Shown here piece after piece: positions 1 through 7,696 of a stretch of DNA of 26,823 nucleotides. The stretch covers positions 1 through 26,823 of the forward strand of contig CBDCGX010000049.1 of NCBI GenBank assembly GCA_965216965.1, written 5' to 3'. Each line of letters opens with the position of its first letter. Positions within the stretch are counted from its first letter, which is position 1. This DNA comes from CBDAKK01 sp965216965. GTDB lineage: Bacteria > Spirochaetota > Spirochaetia > WTKD01 > G963693115. The notes below the pieces were generated by a model that was given only the letters and a program-made list of their open reading frames with translations, was not told the DNA's origin and made no database searches. Position numbers and translations under genes: made by a program.

Positions 1-679
1 TTAAAGATTGTGAAGAAAGTGCACGATTATTCATTTCATTAATGTAAATGCGAGCATCTTTAATATTATTGACAAGAAGATAAATATCTATAAGCGTAAA
101 ATACAAATTATCCGACGGAGATACAGCAATACGTTGCTTTAAAAGCTTTATAGCCTTACCATATTCTTGTGCATTACGATATGACATTATCAAGAAATTA
201 TAAGCATCCTCTTGAGAATGATCTTTTGTTATAACAGCATTGAAATACTCAATTGCTTTTGGTAGTTGTTTATTAGAAAGAAAATAATACGCTTTTCCTA
301 GCGCATAATATGCTTCTGTTTTATATGGGAAATTAGGATCTAATATAAGTGCTTGTCTTATACAATGAATTGCCTCCCATATAACTTGGACATCTTTCTC
401 TTGATGACTCTCTACGCTCAATTCTGTACTGCTAAGAAATGATATGCCTTGTATAAGCCTAATATAATTATCACTAGGATATAATTCAAGATATGCTTTC
501 GCCTCTTTGATAATTATTTCGTAGTTTTGCTGCTTCCAAAGCAACAGGATATGCTCGGTAACTTTTTCTTGTTTATTTTTCTTTTGAAACGAAACATTTA
601 TAATCCAATATGACATTGTAACCACAGATATAATAATAAGAAAAATTGCAATGCTAGTAATTTTTTTTTTTGATTTCAA
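1..679 (-). CDS. TPR-repeat membrane-anchored protein, 3' partial
   Basis: This is an open frame of 226 codons that reads off the left edge; the last visible codon is TTA and no stop is seen. The start chosen is TTG at 679-677. It is preceded by an AAGGGGG Shine-Dalgarno stretch (686-692) with 6 nt spacing, and no in-frame ATG lies nearby. The protein begins with lysines, then a hydrophobic segment at about residues 6-27 that can be a signal anchor. It continues with helical repeats rich in the TPR pattern, for example ALGKAYYFLSNKQLPKAIEYF and NFLIMSYRNAQEYGKAIKLL. TPR proteins are scaffolds and no enzymatic role can be inferred. Residues after 27 are most likely periplasmic, but topology is inferred. 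Confidence is high that it is a gene and moderate for the TTG start. Confidence 0.75.
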   Translation of the reverse strand, partial: MKSKKKITSIAIFLIIISVVTMSYWIINVSFQKKNKQEKVTEHILLLWKQQNYEIIIKEAKAYLELYPSDNYIRLIQGISFLSSTELSVESHQEKDVQVIWEAIHCIRQALILDPNFPYKTEAYYALGKAYYFLSNKQLPKAIEYFNAVITKDHSQEDAYNFLIMSYRNAQEYGKAIKLLKQRIAVSPSDNLYFTLIDIYLLVNNIKDARIYINEMNNRALSSQSL

Positions 680-1185
680 TATATTCCCCCTTAAAATACC
701 AGTCCTATCTTTAATAATAGTCGTTTTTTTATATAACCTTCAATAGGCTTTACCTATAAAACTATGCATACACAAATACTATTTTTGCATGCATTTCTGA
801 GCAACAAGATTTTTTTCTCAATGTCATATATCCTTTACAAAAGCTCCTCATTTTTTTTACTCATTAAGCACACAGTGAAAAGAGTATACTAGAGCAAAAA
901 CTCTTTCTTAATATAGCTTTATCTAAACACTATTTTAATAGGTGTTACATTCAGATGAAATCTAAATATGTTTTACTCAATTATAATCATCGGTGAAAAT
1001 ATAAAAAACTTTTTCATATTTTCACATAAGATGTCAATTATTCTTGCAATGTGGTAAATGCTGAGCGTATTCTCCTATTTATAACAGCTAGGAGACATAA
1101 AAATAAAATAATAAATATGTCTTCTTCTAAAAAAAAGAGTACGTATTCTTACAAATTATATAAATCCTACTAAAATCTTACTTTT
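680..1185. other. Intergenic region with inverted repeats and a possible minus-strand promoter
   Basis: No convincing gene fills these 506 bases. A perfect 10-bp inverted repeat, GTGAAAATAT/ATATTTTCAC, lies at 993-1002 and 1016-1025. A 7-bp repeat, TCTCCTA/TAGGAGA, lies at 1071-1077 and 1089-1095. Both are downstream of alaA on the minus strand and could help end its transcript, although neither is a classic GC stem followed by a T-run. A minus-strand -10 box TATACT (883-888) with a weak -35 TTAAGA (906-911) and 17-bp spacing could serve the TPR gene. A 29-codon minus-strand ORF (762-851) with two adjacent Cys exists, but its ribosome site is poor and I do not call it. Confidence 0.4.
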
Positions 1186-2412
1186 TTACAATTCATTACT
1201 CTGATTATAATTTCCAAAAAAATCTTTTAATCTTCCCATTGCTTCTCTAATATCTTTTTCTTCTGGAAGCATAACTATTCTAAAATGATCAGGAGAATGC
1301 CAATTAAATGCTCTTCCATGCGTCAACAATATATGTTTTTTCTTTAGAAGGTCCAAGACAAATTGCTCATCACTTTTTATAGAGAATTTCTTAATATCCA
1401 TTTTTGGAAAAATATAAAGTGATCCTTTAGGCTCTACAAATGATATCCCCGGTATTTGGGATAATTCTTCTACGATTGCTTTTTTTTGTTTATATAATCG
1501 TCCTTCGGGTGAAACGAGATCACGCACGCTTTCTTGAGAACTCGTTAAAGCAGCCAATGCAGCATATTGTGCAGGCACATTACTACACAGCCTCATGGTG
1601 GAAAGCACCTCAAGCCCCTTGATATAATTTTTTAGCTGATGTAACGGATCTTTTATACACATCCACCCACAACGAAAACCAGGAGCTCTATAATTTTTTG
1701 AAAGCCCCCCAAAAAATAGTAACGGATAGTCCTTTATAAGCTCTGCCATGTTGTAGTATTCAGTATTATCAAAGATAATTTGGTCATATATTTCATCAGC
1801 AAAAATGAGTATGCCATGCTCTGAACATACTTTTATTATTTCAAGAAGTATATCTTTAGAATATACTGCCCCTGTAGGATTATTGGGATTAATAATTACT
1901 ATGGCCTTTGTTTCTTTTTTAATAAGACTTTTAATATTGTCAATATCGGGACACCACCCATTATTCTCATCACAGATATAATGTCTCGCAACTCCCCCAG
2001 AAATTCTTACGGCTGCTGTCCATAAAGGATAATCGGGCATGGGGACTAATACTTCATCCCCCACATTAAGCAATGCCTGCATAGACATGACTATAAGCTC
2101 GCTTACCCCATTCCCTATGCATATGTTTTCTGTATCTAATAATATATCTTTCTTTTTATAATGATCTGCTATTGCTTTACGAACAGAAAGAATTCCCTTG
2201 CTATGTTCATATCCTTGAGATTTATCAGTACTCTCTTTTAACCCTTGTATAAGATCAAAAGGAGCATTAAGTCCAAAAGGGCTTGTATTTCCTATATTAA
2301 GCCGAAGTACTTTGACTCCTTCCCTTTCAAGACGACCCGCTTCTTCGTATGTTCTCCCTCTGATATCGTAAGAAATTCCGTTTAATTTACTAGCATAAAA
2401 CCACTGTTTCAT
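1186..2412 (-). CDS. alaA: Alanine aminotransferase (AlaA-type, class I PLP aminotransferase)
   Basis: The product (408 aa) transfers the amino group between alanine/glutamate and pyruvate/2-oxoglutarate in the cytoplasm. The sequence matches E. coli AlaA (YfbQ) closely along its whole length. The N-terminus YDIRG..EEA.RLE.EG..VL.LNIGN, the block IGNGVSELIV.SMQALLN.GDE, NPNNPTGAVYSK (175-186), ADEIYD (205-210) and the PLP lysine in SKNYR (Lys239) are all present. The AlaA C-terminal hallmark AFNWHSPDHFRIVMLP is also kept, and length agrees with the family (about 405). There is no Shine-Dalgarno before the ATG; a TATACT box ends 7 bases before it. A 14-bp palindrome (2411-2424) overlaps the start codon. 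The gene lies 32 bp behind the 175-aa membrane protein gene on the same strand. Confidence in the family is very high, and in alanine as main substrate good. Confidence 0.9.
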   Translation of the reverse strand: MKQWFYASKLNGISYDIRGRTYEEAGRLEREGVKVLRLNIGNTSPFGLNAPFDLIQGLKESTDKSQGYEHSKGILSVRKAIADHYKKKDILLDTENICIGNGVSELIVMSMQALLNVGDEVLVPMPDYPLWTAAVRISGGVARHYICDENNGWCPDIDNIKSLIKKETKAIVIINPNNPTGAVYSKDILLEIIKVCSEHGILIFADEIYDQIIFDNTEYYNMAELIKDYPLLFFGGLSKNYRAPGFRCGWMCIKDPLHQLKNYIKGLEVLSTMRLCSNVPAQYAALAALTSSQESVRDLVSPEGRLYKQKKAIVEELSQIPGISFVEPKGSLYIFPKMDIKKFSIKSDEQFVLDLLKKKHILLTHGRAFNWHSPDHFRIVMLPEEKDIREAMGRLKDFFGNYNQSNEL

Positions 2413-2444
2413 ACTATATAGTATAGCATATTGCTTATTGTTTT

Positions 2445-2972
2445 TTACGGTATTCCCTGATAATAATAGAGATTATATACATTAGACATTCTTTTCATTC
2501 CCACTCCCAACATAATAGCACCCATAGTAATGAACGCACCACCAGCTCCCGCAAGACTAGCTCCTATTATAACATTTCTATGAAGTTCCTTCGCCTTTCT
2601 TTGAAGATCACTAGAAGCAGACAAATCTAGTGCCTTTACTTTTTTATACGCAATATTTTGTGTAAACGCAAGCGTTGTTCCTATAAGTCCCGCAAAGAAC
2701 CCCAATACAAGAAAGGATATTCCTGCATCTCTTACTCTCTTTGCTCTTTTATATTTTAGATCACCTATATATATATCCACAGCTTCCAAAGATTTTTGCG
2801 TGGTTTCTTCATCCTCTTTTTTATACCCTAATATTGTTTTGCTTTTTTTAACAGCACCAGAATCAGCTAACTCAGATTCGTTAGTTATAACAACCTGCGC
2901 ATGTATCATGCGTGGATTAATCATAAGCACAATTAATAATAAAGTAAATATTTTTATAGTAACACTTTTCAT
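2445..2972 (-). CDS. Exported small membrane protein, unknown function
   Basis: I do not recognise this 175-aa protein. It opens with a clear signal peptide: Lys residues, a hydrophobic core at residues 8-19, and a likely cut after IHA at about residue 25. A short charged segment follows (about 30-80). Two hydrophobic helices at about 84-103 and 133-158 are rich in Gly and Ala, and the tail is Tyr-rich. The two helices flank a charged loop (110-132), so the mature part is probably a hairpin in the inner membrane with its N-terminal region in the periplasm; this topology is inferred. A TATAAT box lies at 2987-2992 on the minus strand, but no good ribosome site precedes the ATG. It sits between trmD and alaA on the same strand and could be cotranscribed with alaA. 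Real coding is supported by the signal peptide and codon pattern. Confidence 0.7.
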   Translation of the reverse strand: MKSVTIKIFTLLLIVLMINPRMIHAQVVITNESELADSGAVKKSKTILGYKKEDEETTQKSLEAVDIYIGDLKYKRAKRVRDAGISFLVLGFFAGLIGTTLAFTQNIAYKKVKALDLSASSDLQRKAKELHRNVIIGASLAGAGGAFITMGAIMLGVGMKRMSNVYNLYYYQGIP

Positions 2973-3010
2973 AACTTATTTTATCCATTATAGCGTATGA
3001 TAGATATATT

Positions 3011-3091
3011 ATAGTAACATATATATTTCTCATTATGCACCACAAGGCATCTATTTTATAGCAGTATAATAGATATATAGTAACATATATA
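3011..3091. repeat. Imperfect AT-rich direct repeat downstream of trmD
   Basis: The 15-mer ATAGTAACATATATA occurs at 3011-3025 and 3077-3091, each preceded by a TAGATATAT-like stretch. It fills the spacer between the trmD stop and the start of the 175-aa protein gene. It may be a duplicated regulatory segment or simply low-complexity AT-rich DNA; I cannot tell which. Confidence 0.4.
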
Positions 3092-3144
3092 GATAAAATT
3101 ATCCTCTAATACAACACAAATATTCGGTAATTATTCACATTCCT

Positions 3145-3834
3145 TTAGTTTTTTTCAACATTATTGTATTCTTTGTAAAGATCTGGTCGAAATTTCCTTG
3201 TATATTCAAGCCTTTTTACATGTTTCCACTTCCGTATCTCTGCATGATTGCCAGAATATAACACTTCGGGCACTTTTTCCCCCTTAAAACACATAGGGCG
3301 AGTATATTGAGGATATTCAAGTAATCCATCATTATAACTCTCTTCTTCAAGTGATTCAGAAGTTATAACACCTTTTATAAGCCTATATATTGCATCTACA
3401 ATAACAAGTGATGCCAATTCCCCCGAAGAAATAACATATTCTCCTAGAGAATATCGCTTATGTACATGCATATCTATAATTCTTTCGTCTATTCCCTCAT
3501 ATCTCCCACAAATAAATACTATATCTGTTTTTTGAGATATATCTTGAGCATCATATTGCGTAAAAACTGGAGCAGAGGGTGTAGGAAATATAACACAAGT
3601 AGAGTCTGTTTTAACAGAGCATATAGCATCATCAAGAGGTTGGGGCATGAGGAGCATACCACTCCCTCCTCCATAAGGGGTATCATCACAAGTTTTATAA
3701 TTATCATGTGAAAAATCACGAATATTAACTGTATTTATTGTAATTATTTTTTTTTCACAACTTCTCGCAATAATAGAATGTGAAATGTAATCTTCTATTA
3801 TTTTTGGAAATAATGTAAGAAATGTTATCTGCAT
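3145..3834 (-). CDS. trmD: tRNA (guanine-37-N1)-methyltransferase
   Basis: TrmD methylates G37 next to the anticodon of tRNAs reading CNN codons, using SAM bound in a trefoil knot, which prevents +1 frameshifting. From the ATG at 3834 the protein has 229 residues. PYGGGSGM (54-61), CGRYEGIDER (109-118), the knot loop SLGEYVISSGEL (129-140), Asp169 in NDGLLEYPQYTRP, and SGNHAEIRKWK are all present. Asp169 matches the catalytic base of the E. coli enzyme. An in-frame GTG nine codons upstream (3861) would overlap the rimM stop. The ATG is preferred because it follows AAAGGAGAAAGA, a strong ribosome site, and because MQITFLTLFP matches the usual TrmD N-terminus. It is the last gene of the rpsP operon; no rplS follows. 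Confidence 0.95.
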   Translation of the reverse strand: MQITFLTLFPKIIEDYISHSIIARSCEKKIITINTVNIRDFSHDNYKTCDDTPYGGGSGMLLMPQPLDDAICSVKTDSTCVIFPTPSAPVFTQYDAQDISQKTDIVFICGRYEGIDERIIDMHVHKRYSLGEYVISSGELASLVIVDAIYRLIKGVITSESLEEESYNDGLLEYPQYTRPMCFKGEKVPEVLYSGNHAEIRKWKHVKRLEYTRKFRPDLYKEYNNVEKN

Positions 3835-3860
3835 TCTTTCTCCTTTATTGTTCAAAAACA

Positions 3861-4436
3861 CTACTCAATAAGAGCTTTATCAAGAAGTTCAACACTATAA
3901 AGAGGCATGTGCTCGCATGACTCATCTTTCACATTCTTTCTAGGTATATCGAAAAATACTTTTTGAAAAGGAATAATCACTATCCGACACTTATCTTGGT
4001 TAAGCAAGGCTATTTCAAGCAACGGCACATGCACCTCCGTATATACGGTTTGAACTCTCCCCACCTCAACAGATTCAATTGTAATACTCATGTTTTGTAA
4101 GTCATCAATATAATATTCATCCTTTTTAAGTGGTGCCGCATATTGTTTATCTACAAACATGTCTTTCCCAGTTAAAATACGTACTTCCTCTGGAGTATTA
4201 TATCCATTTATCTTACATCTTAGTGGTTTTTGAAACTTCCAATATTCTATAGAGTATTCAATTACAAGCGACTCTTTATCTTGCTGACTCTTTTGTATAT
4301 CCGTTAATGATGGCACAGAAAATATTGTTATATTTTTGAGATGGTCTCTTTCTAGAGAATATGCATGTATTTTTATTTCTCCCCTTACACCAAAAGGGCT
4401 GAGAAACTTCCCTATTGCTACTTTTTTTATAGGCAA
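3861..4436 (-). CDS. rimM: Ribosome maturation factor RimM
   Basis: RimM binds ribosomal protein S19 and helps fold the 3' domain of 16S rRNA in the 30S head. The 191-aa protein shows the N-terminal RimM barrel (AIGKFLSPFGVRGEIKI, residues 7-23) and the PRC-barrel start DEYYIDDLQNM (about 105-115). The middle is less conserved. The frame starts with TTG at 4436-4434; a TGA two codons upstream rules out an earlier start, and no ATG lies near the conserved N-terminus. The only purine-rich site, GAGGG, abuts the TTG with no spacing, so translation may be weak. It is separated from khpA by 132 bp and from trmD by 26 bp, same strand. Confidence 0.9.
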   Translation of the reverse strand: MPIKKVAIGKFLSPFGVRGEIKIHAYSLERDHLKNITIFSVPSLTDIQKSQQDKESLVIEYSIEYWKFQKPLRCKINGYNTPEEVRILTGKDMFVDKQYAAPLKKDEYYIDDLQNMSITIESVEVGRVQTVYTEVHVPLLEIALLNQDKCRIVIIPFQKVFFDIPRKNVKDESCEHMPLYSVELLDKALIE

Positions 4437-4568
4437 CCCTCACTATATCTTACATTTCATCCTTTAAAAAAAGCATTAGAAACTATTTTTTTAAGCATAT
4501 ATTAATTTTAAAGACACCACGTTTCGTTAACAAGTGGGAGCATAGTACCTATTGCATAGGCATATTAA
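4437..4568 (-). other. khpA-rimM intergenic spacer
   Basis: This 132-bp gap sits inside an otherwise compact operon. On the minus strand it holds only tiny frames, such as an 11-codon ORF starting within the spacer and a 5-codon ORF with an AAAGG site just before rimM. A loose CCAC/GTGG repeat lies near 4518-4542. No gene is supported. It could hold an internal promoter or processing site that sets rimM-trmD expression apart. Confidence 0.3.
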
Positions 4569-4805
4569 CTAATCGTCAAGAATATGCAAATTTATTCTTT
4601 TATCTTCCTTAGTAGCTATAGCACCTAACAACGACCTCAATGATCGTGCAATTCTGCCCTGCTTCCCTATAATCTTTCCAATATCATCTTGTGCCACCTT
4701 AAGCTCAAGAATAATTGACTTTTCACCTTCTATTGCATTCACATGAACTTCATCTGGATTATCAACTAATGTTTTTGCAATATATTCAATAAACTCTTTT
4801 CCCAT
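4569..4805 (-). CDS. khpA: KH-domain RNA-binding protein KhpA
   Basis: This 78-aa protein is a single KH domain of the KhpA (YlqC) family. It carries the nucleic-acid-binding GxxG loop IGKQGR (residues about 46-51), preceded by AQDDIGKI and followed by ARSLRSLLGAIATKEDKRINLHI, all typical for the family. KhpA binds RNA, often with KhpB, and in Firmicutes influences cell division and sRNA-mRNA contacts; the role here is inferred. The ATG is preceded by AGGAGGTAGATA, a near-perfect ribosome site. It follows rpsP by 17 bp, the standard order in many bacteria. Confidence 0.92.
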   Translation of the reverse strand: MGKEFIEYIAKTLVDNPDEVHVNAIEGEKSIILELKVAQDDIGKIIGKQGRIARSLRSLLGAIATKEDKRINLHILDD

Positions 4806-4822
4806 TATCTACCTCCTATAAC

Positions 4823-5062
4823 TTATTTTTTTTTATTTATTAAAGTCTTTACTGTATTGGTAGGCTGCGCTCCCTTACCAATCCAATAATTCACCTTATT
4901 GAAATCCAATCTCAACTGTGTATCAGCATCCTCATTTAATGGATGGTAAAATCCTATCTCATCTATAGTTTTCCCATCTCTACTTGATCGTGCATCCATA
5001 ATCACTATTCTATATGAGGGCTGTTTTTTCTTTCCAAATCTCTTTAATCTTATTTTTACCAC
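4823..5062 (-). CDS. rpsP: Small ribosomal subunit protein bS16
   Basis: bS16 (79 aa) is an early-binding 30S protein that contacts 16S rRNA. The start MVKIRLKRFGKKKQPSYRIV, the segment DARSSRDGKTIDEIGFYHP and the C-terminal half with YWIGKGAQPTNTVKTL are textbook. The start is GTG at 5062 with AGGAG six bases upstream. An ATG five bases further upstream is out of frame and only two bases after the AGGAG, so it is a decoy. This is the first gene of the operon; the 231-bp region in front is shared with the divergent ribB. Confidence 0.96.
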   Translation of the reverse strand: MVKIRLKRFGKKKQPSYRIVIMDARSSRDGKTIDEIGFYHPLNEDADTQLRLDFNKVNYWIGKGAQPTNTVKTLINKKK

Positions 5063-5293
5063 ACATAACTCCTAATATTTAACACGAAACACATTATTGT
5101 GATTTCATTATTTTTATTATACTATATTTTGCAAGTGTATGTATATATTTTTTATTCTTTTGCTAATTATTAACAATATCATAGACAATTACCTTTAAAT
5201 CTATAAATATTTTTTTATATTATAAACACTCTTTTTTTATATTTATCTTAAACATTCCAATAAAACACTCTTTCTTATATAATTATTCTAGAC
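5063..5293. promoter_or_regulatory. Divergent rpsP/ribB promoter region
   Basis: Very AT-rich spacer between the start codons of rpsP (minus) and ribB (plus). For ribB, a consensus TATAAT lies at 5278-5283, only 10 bases before the ATG at 5294, with a poor -35 (TTCCAA) 17 bp upstream. No SD is present, so the mRNA would be leaderless or nearly so. For rpsP, a minus-strand TATAAT near 5117-5122 has no good -35 partner. No RFN (FMN riboswitch) pattern is visible ahead of ribB. Confidence 0.45.
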
Positions 5294-5917
5294 ATGAATA
5301 ACATTACAACAACTCTAGACGCATTTTCTCAAGGAGAAATTATTATTATTATTGATGATTATGATAGAGAAAATGAAGGCGATTTTGTCCAGGCAGCAGA
5401 ATATGTGACCCCTCAAAGCGTCAATTTTATGATAACGCATGGAAGAGGACTTGTTTGCCAAGCAATTAATGAAGACATAGCTCATCGTTTACATCTTACT
5501 ATGCCAACAAAAGAAAATACTTCATTGCATTCAACTGCCTTTACAGTAAGCGTAGATTATTCTAAAAATACTACCACGGGAATATCGGTACACGATAGAG
5601 CAAAAACAATACGTGCTATTGCAGATCCTACTACAGACCCAACACTTCTCGCTCGCCCTGGTCATATATTTCCCATCATTGCTCATCCTTTAGGACTGAC
5701 AGCACGCAGAGGTCACACAGAAGCAGCGGTAGCCCTTGCTTCACTTCTTTGCAAACATCCTAGCGCTATTGTATGCGAAATTCTCAACAGGGAAGGGAAC
5801 GCTGCACGTCTTGCAGAATTAGAAGATATTGCCCAAAAGTATACCATGCCATTAGTACACATGCAAGACTTAGTGCAATATATAGCAGAATCTACAAAGG
5901 ATGTAAAAACATCTTAA
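5294..5917 (+). CDS. ribB: 3,4-dihydroxy-2-butanone 4-phosphate synthase
   Basis: RibB converts ribulose 5-phosphate to 3,4-dihydroxy-2-butanone 4-phosphate plus formate, the four-carbon precursor of riboflavin. The 207-aa protein contains the acidic loop DDYDRENEGD (21-30) with metal and substrate ligands. THGRGLVC (48-55), RPGH (121-124), RRGHTEA (138-144) and CEILNREG (161-168) are also present. It is a stand-alone RibB; no GTP cyclohydrolase II (RibA) domain is attached. The ATG lacks an SD site and a TATAAT ends 10 bases upstream. ribH follows after 32 bp, so the two enzymes making both parts of the lumazine ring are cotranscribed. Confidence 0.95.
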   Translation: MNNITTTLDAFSQGEIIIIIDDYDRENEGDFVQAAEYVTPQSVNFMITHGRGLVCQAINEDIAHRLHLTMPTKENTSLHSTAFTVSVDYSKNTTTGISVHDRAKTIRAIADPTTDPTLLARPGHIFPIIAHPLGLTARRGHTEAAVALASLLCKHPSAIVCEILNREGNAARLAELEDIAQKYTMPLVHMQDLVQYIAESTKDVKTS

Positions 5918-5949
5918 ATAATTATTTGAAATTAAGGAGTTATTAATAC

Positions 5950-6432
5950 ATGGAACAGAACAAAGAAATAAAAGGAATACTATCCGCAGAAGGAAAAACT
6001 TTTGGAATAGTAGTCTCAAAATTTAACAGTCTCATAACAGAACAGCTATCTAAAGGTGCTATAAATTGTATTATAGATCACGGTGGAAGCCACCCTATCA
6101 TAGTATACGTTCCCGGATCTCTTGAGCTTACTATTGCAACAAAGACACTCATACATGCAGGCTCTTACGATGCTATTATATGCATAGGGGCTATTATAAA
6201 AGGCGACACAGATCATTATGATTATGTGGCAGCAAATACTGCATCCAACATAACGGTCCTTTCACGGGAAACAAATATCCCCATACTATTTGCTGTACTC
6301 ACAACACACACAATGGAACAAGCATTTAATCGTGCAGGAATAAAAGGCAATGCGGGATATAGCGCAGCACTTGCTGCCATAGAAATAGCATCTGTATGTG
6401 AGCAAATTAAAAACACACCCTCCAAGGAATAA
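5950..6432 (+). CDS. ribH: 6,7-dimethyl-8-ribityllumazine synthase
   Basis: RibH condenses the RibB product with 5-amino-6-ribitylaminouracil to make lumazine, the penultimate step to riboflavin. The 160-aa protein has VPGSLEL (54-60) and the active-site stretch GAIIKGDTDHYDYVA (80-94) with the catalytic His89. The phosphate-site segment AGIKGNAGYSAALAAIE (129-145) is slightly diverged from the usual KAGNKG form. The ATG has AAGGAG ten bases upstream, unlike ribB. It is followed 6 bp later by the aminopeptidase gene, so all three are probably one transcript. ribA, ribD and ribE are not in this window. Confidence 0.95.
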   Translation: MEQNKEIKGILSAEGKTFGIVVSKFNSLITEQLSKGAINCIIDHGGSHPIIVYVPGSLELTIATKTLIHAGSYDAIICIGAIIKGDTDHYDYVAANTASNITVLSRETNIPILFAVLTTHTMEQAFNRAGIKGNAGYSAALAAIEIASVCEQIKNTPSKE

Positions 6433-6438
6433 TTTTAT

Positions 6439-7689
6439 ATGTATTATATATCAGAAAAAGAATTTGAACCATATGCAAATATTATTTTACATCTTGTTGC
6501 AGTTTCCAAAGGAGACTTTGTACTAATAAATTGTGAGCTACATCATGCCCCCCTTGTACATGCTCTTGTAAGAGGTGCTTACGAAAAGGGTGCACGCTAT
6601 GTGCACATTCAGCTAAAAGACATAAAAACATCTATTTATAGAGCTCTTTACTCATCTCCCGAAGAAAATCTTTCATTTTTCTCCAAAGGTACTGTCTCTC
6701 TTATCAAAGAATGTTGTAATGAAAAAGCGTGTGTTATATCAATACGAAGCACCATAGATCCCGATCTTTCAAAAGATGTATCATCTCGCAATCTTACTCT
6801 TATGCAAAAAACAGAAAGAGAGCATTTGTGTTTTTTCAAATCAGCTATTTCAAAAGATGAATTTTCATGGATAGTTGTCTCATTTCCAAGTGCGGGGTGG
6901 GCAAAAAATATATTTCCTCATCTTCCCGAAAAAGAAGGCGTACGTAAACTATGGGATATAATTAAACCAATACTCAAGCTTGATCATAATGACCCCATCG
7001 CTGCATGGAAACAACATCAAGCGAAAATTCTAAAACGAAGAGAATATCTTAACCAAAAGAACTTTATCGCACTACACATAACAAGCGATACAAGCGATAT
7101 GACCATTGCTCTTTCTCAAAAGAGCACATGGCTCGGAGCACTACACACCTCAGAAAATGGAAAACTATTTCAGGCAAATCTTCCCACCGAAGAAGTATAT
7201 ACATCGCCTGACTGTCGATACACTCAGGGTACTGTAACAGTTCAGCGTCCTATAACAATATTTGAAAAAAAAATAGAAGGGATACAACTCTCATTTTCAA
7301 ATGGTGCAGTAGTCGATTTTAAAGCTGATAAAAACGAAGATATGCTTGAATGTTTTCTAAATGCTGACCCTCGAAATCGTTATCTGGGAGAAATTGCACT
7401 TGTAGATACACATTCCCCTATTTGGAAGTCGGGATTGTTTTTTAATGACATTCTATATGACGAAAATGCTGGAGTACACTTTGCATTAGGATTTGCATAT
7501 GCTACAGGGTATGGATTTAAATCAACAGACACTATTCCCTCTCCAGAATCTCTTATAGAAATGGGGTGCAATACGTGTAATTATCACACCGACTTTACAA
7601 TTGGATACGAAGGATTGAATGTCTTTGGAGTAACCAAAGATAACAAAGAAGAGCCTCTCATACAGAATGGTCTATTCTGTATATTATAA
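6439..7689 (+). CDS. M29-family metallo-aminopeptidase (aminopeptidase T/AmpS type)
   Basis: This 416-aa cytoplasmic enzyme should remove N-terminal residues from peptides using two metal ions. Family M29 features are clear: PLVHALVRGAYEKGARYVHI (38-57) in the N-terminal domain and LPTEEVYTSPD (248-258). GEIALVDTHSPI..SGLFF..ILYDENAGVHFALGFAY (317-354) and HTDFTIG (383-389) follow. These supply the expected ligands and catalytic residues Glu252, Glu318, His347, Tyr354, His383 and Asp385. Length agrees with the family (about 410). It starts 6 bp after ribH, with AAGGAA inside the end of ribH as ribosome site. It ends 7 bp from the convergent mlaD stop with no obvious terminator between them. 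The link to riboflavin genes looks positional, not functional. Confidence 0.9.
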   Translation: MYYISEKEFEPYANIILHLVAVSKGDFVLINCELHHAPLVHALVRGAYEKGARYVHIQLKDIKTSIYRALYSSPEENLSFFSKGTVSLIKECCNEKACVISIRSTIDPDLSKDVSSRNLTLMQKTEREHLCFFKSAISKDEFSWIVVSFPSAGWAKNIFPHLPEKEGVRKLWDIIKPILKLDHNDPIAAWKQHQAKILKRREYLNQKNFIALHITSDTSDMTIALSQKSTWLGALHTSENGKLFQANLPTEEVYTSPDCRYTQGTVTVQRPITIFEKKIEGIQLSFSNGAVVDFKADKNEDMLECFLNADPRNRYLGEIALVDTHSPIWKSGLFFNDILYDENAGVHFALGFAYATGYGFKSTDTIPSPESLIEMGCNTCNYHTDFTIGYEGLNVFGVTKDNKEEPLIQNGLFCIL

Positions 7690-7696
7690 ATACGTG

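Noticed and set aside
762..851. 29-codon minus-strand ORF with a Cys-Cys pair
   Set aside because: Short, weak ribosome site with poor spacing, no similarity recognised; not enough to call a gene.
2411..2424. 14-bp palindrome ATACTATATAGTAT over the alaA start codon
   Set aside because: Pure AT-rich low-complexity sequence; such palindromes are expected by chance here, so it is noted but not called an operator.
3835..3861. Upstream GTG start for trmD
   Set aside because: It would overlap the rimM stop and lacks a ribosome site, while the ATG at 3834 has AAAGGAG and matches the family N-terminus.
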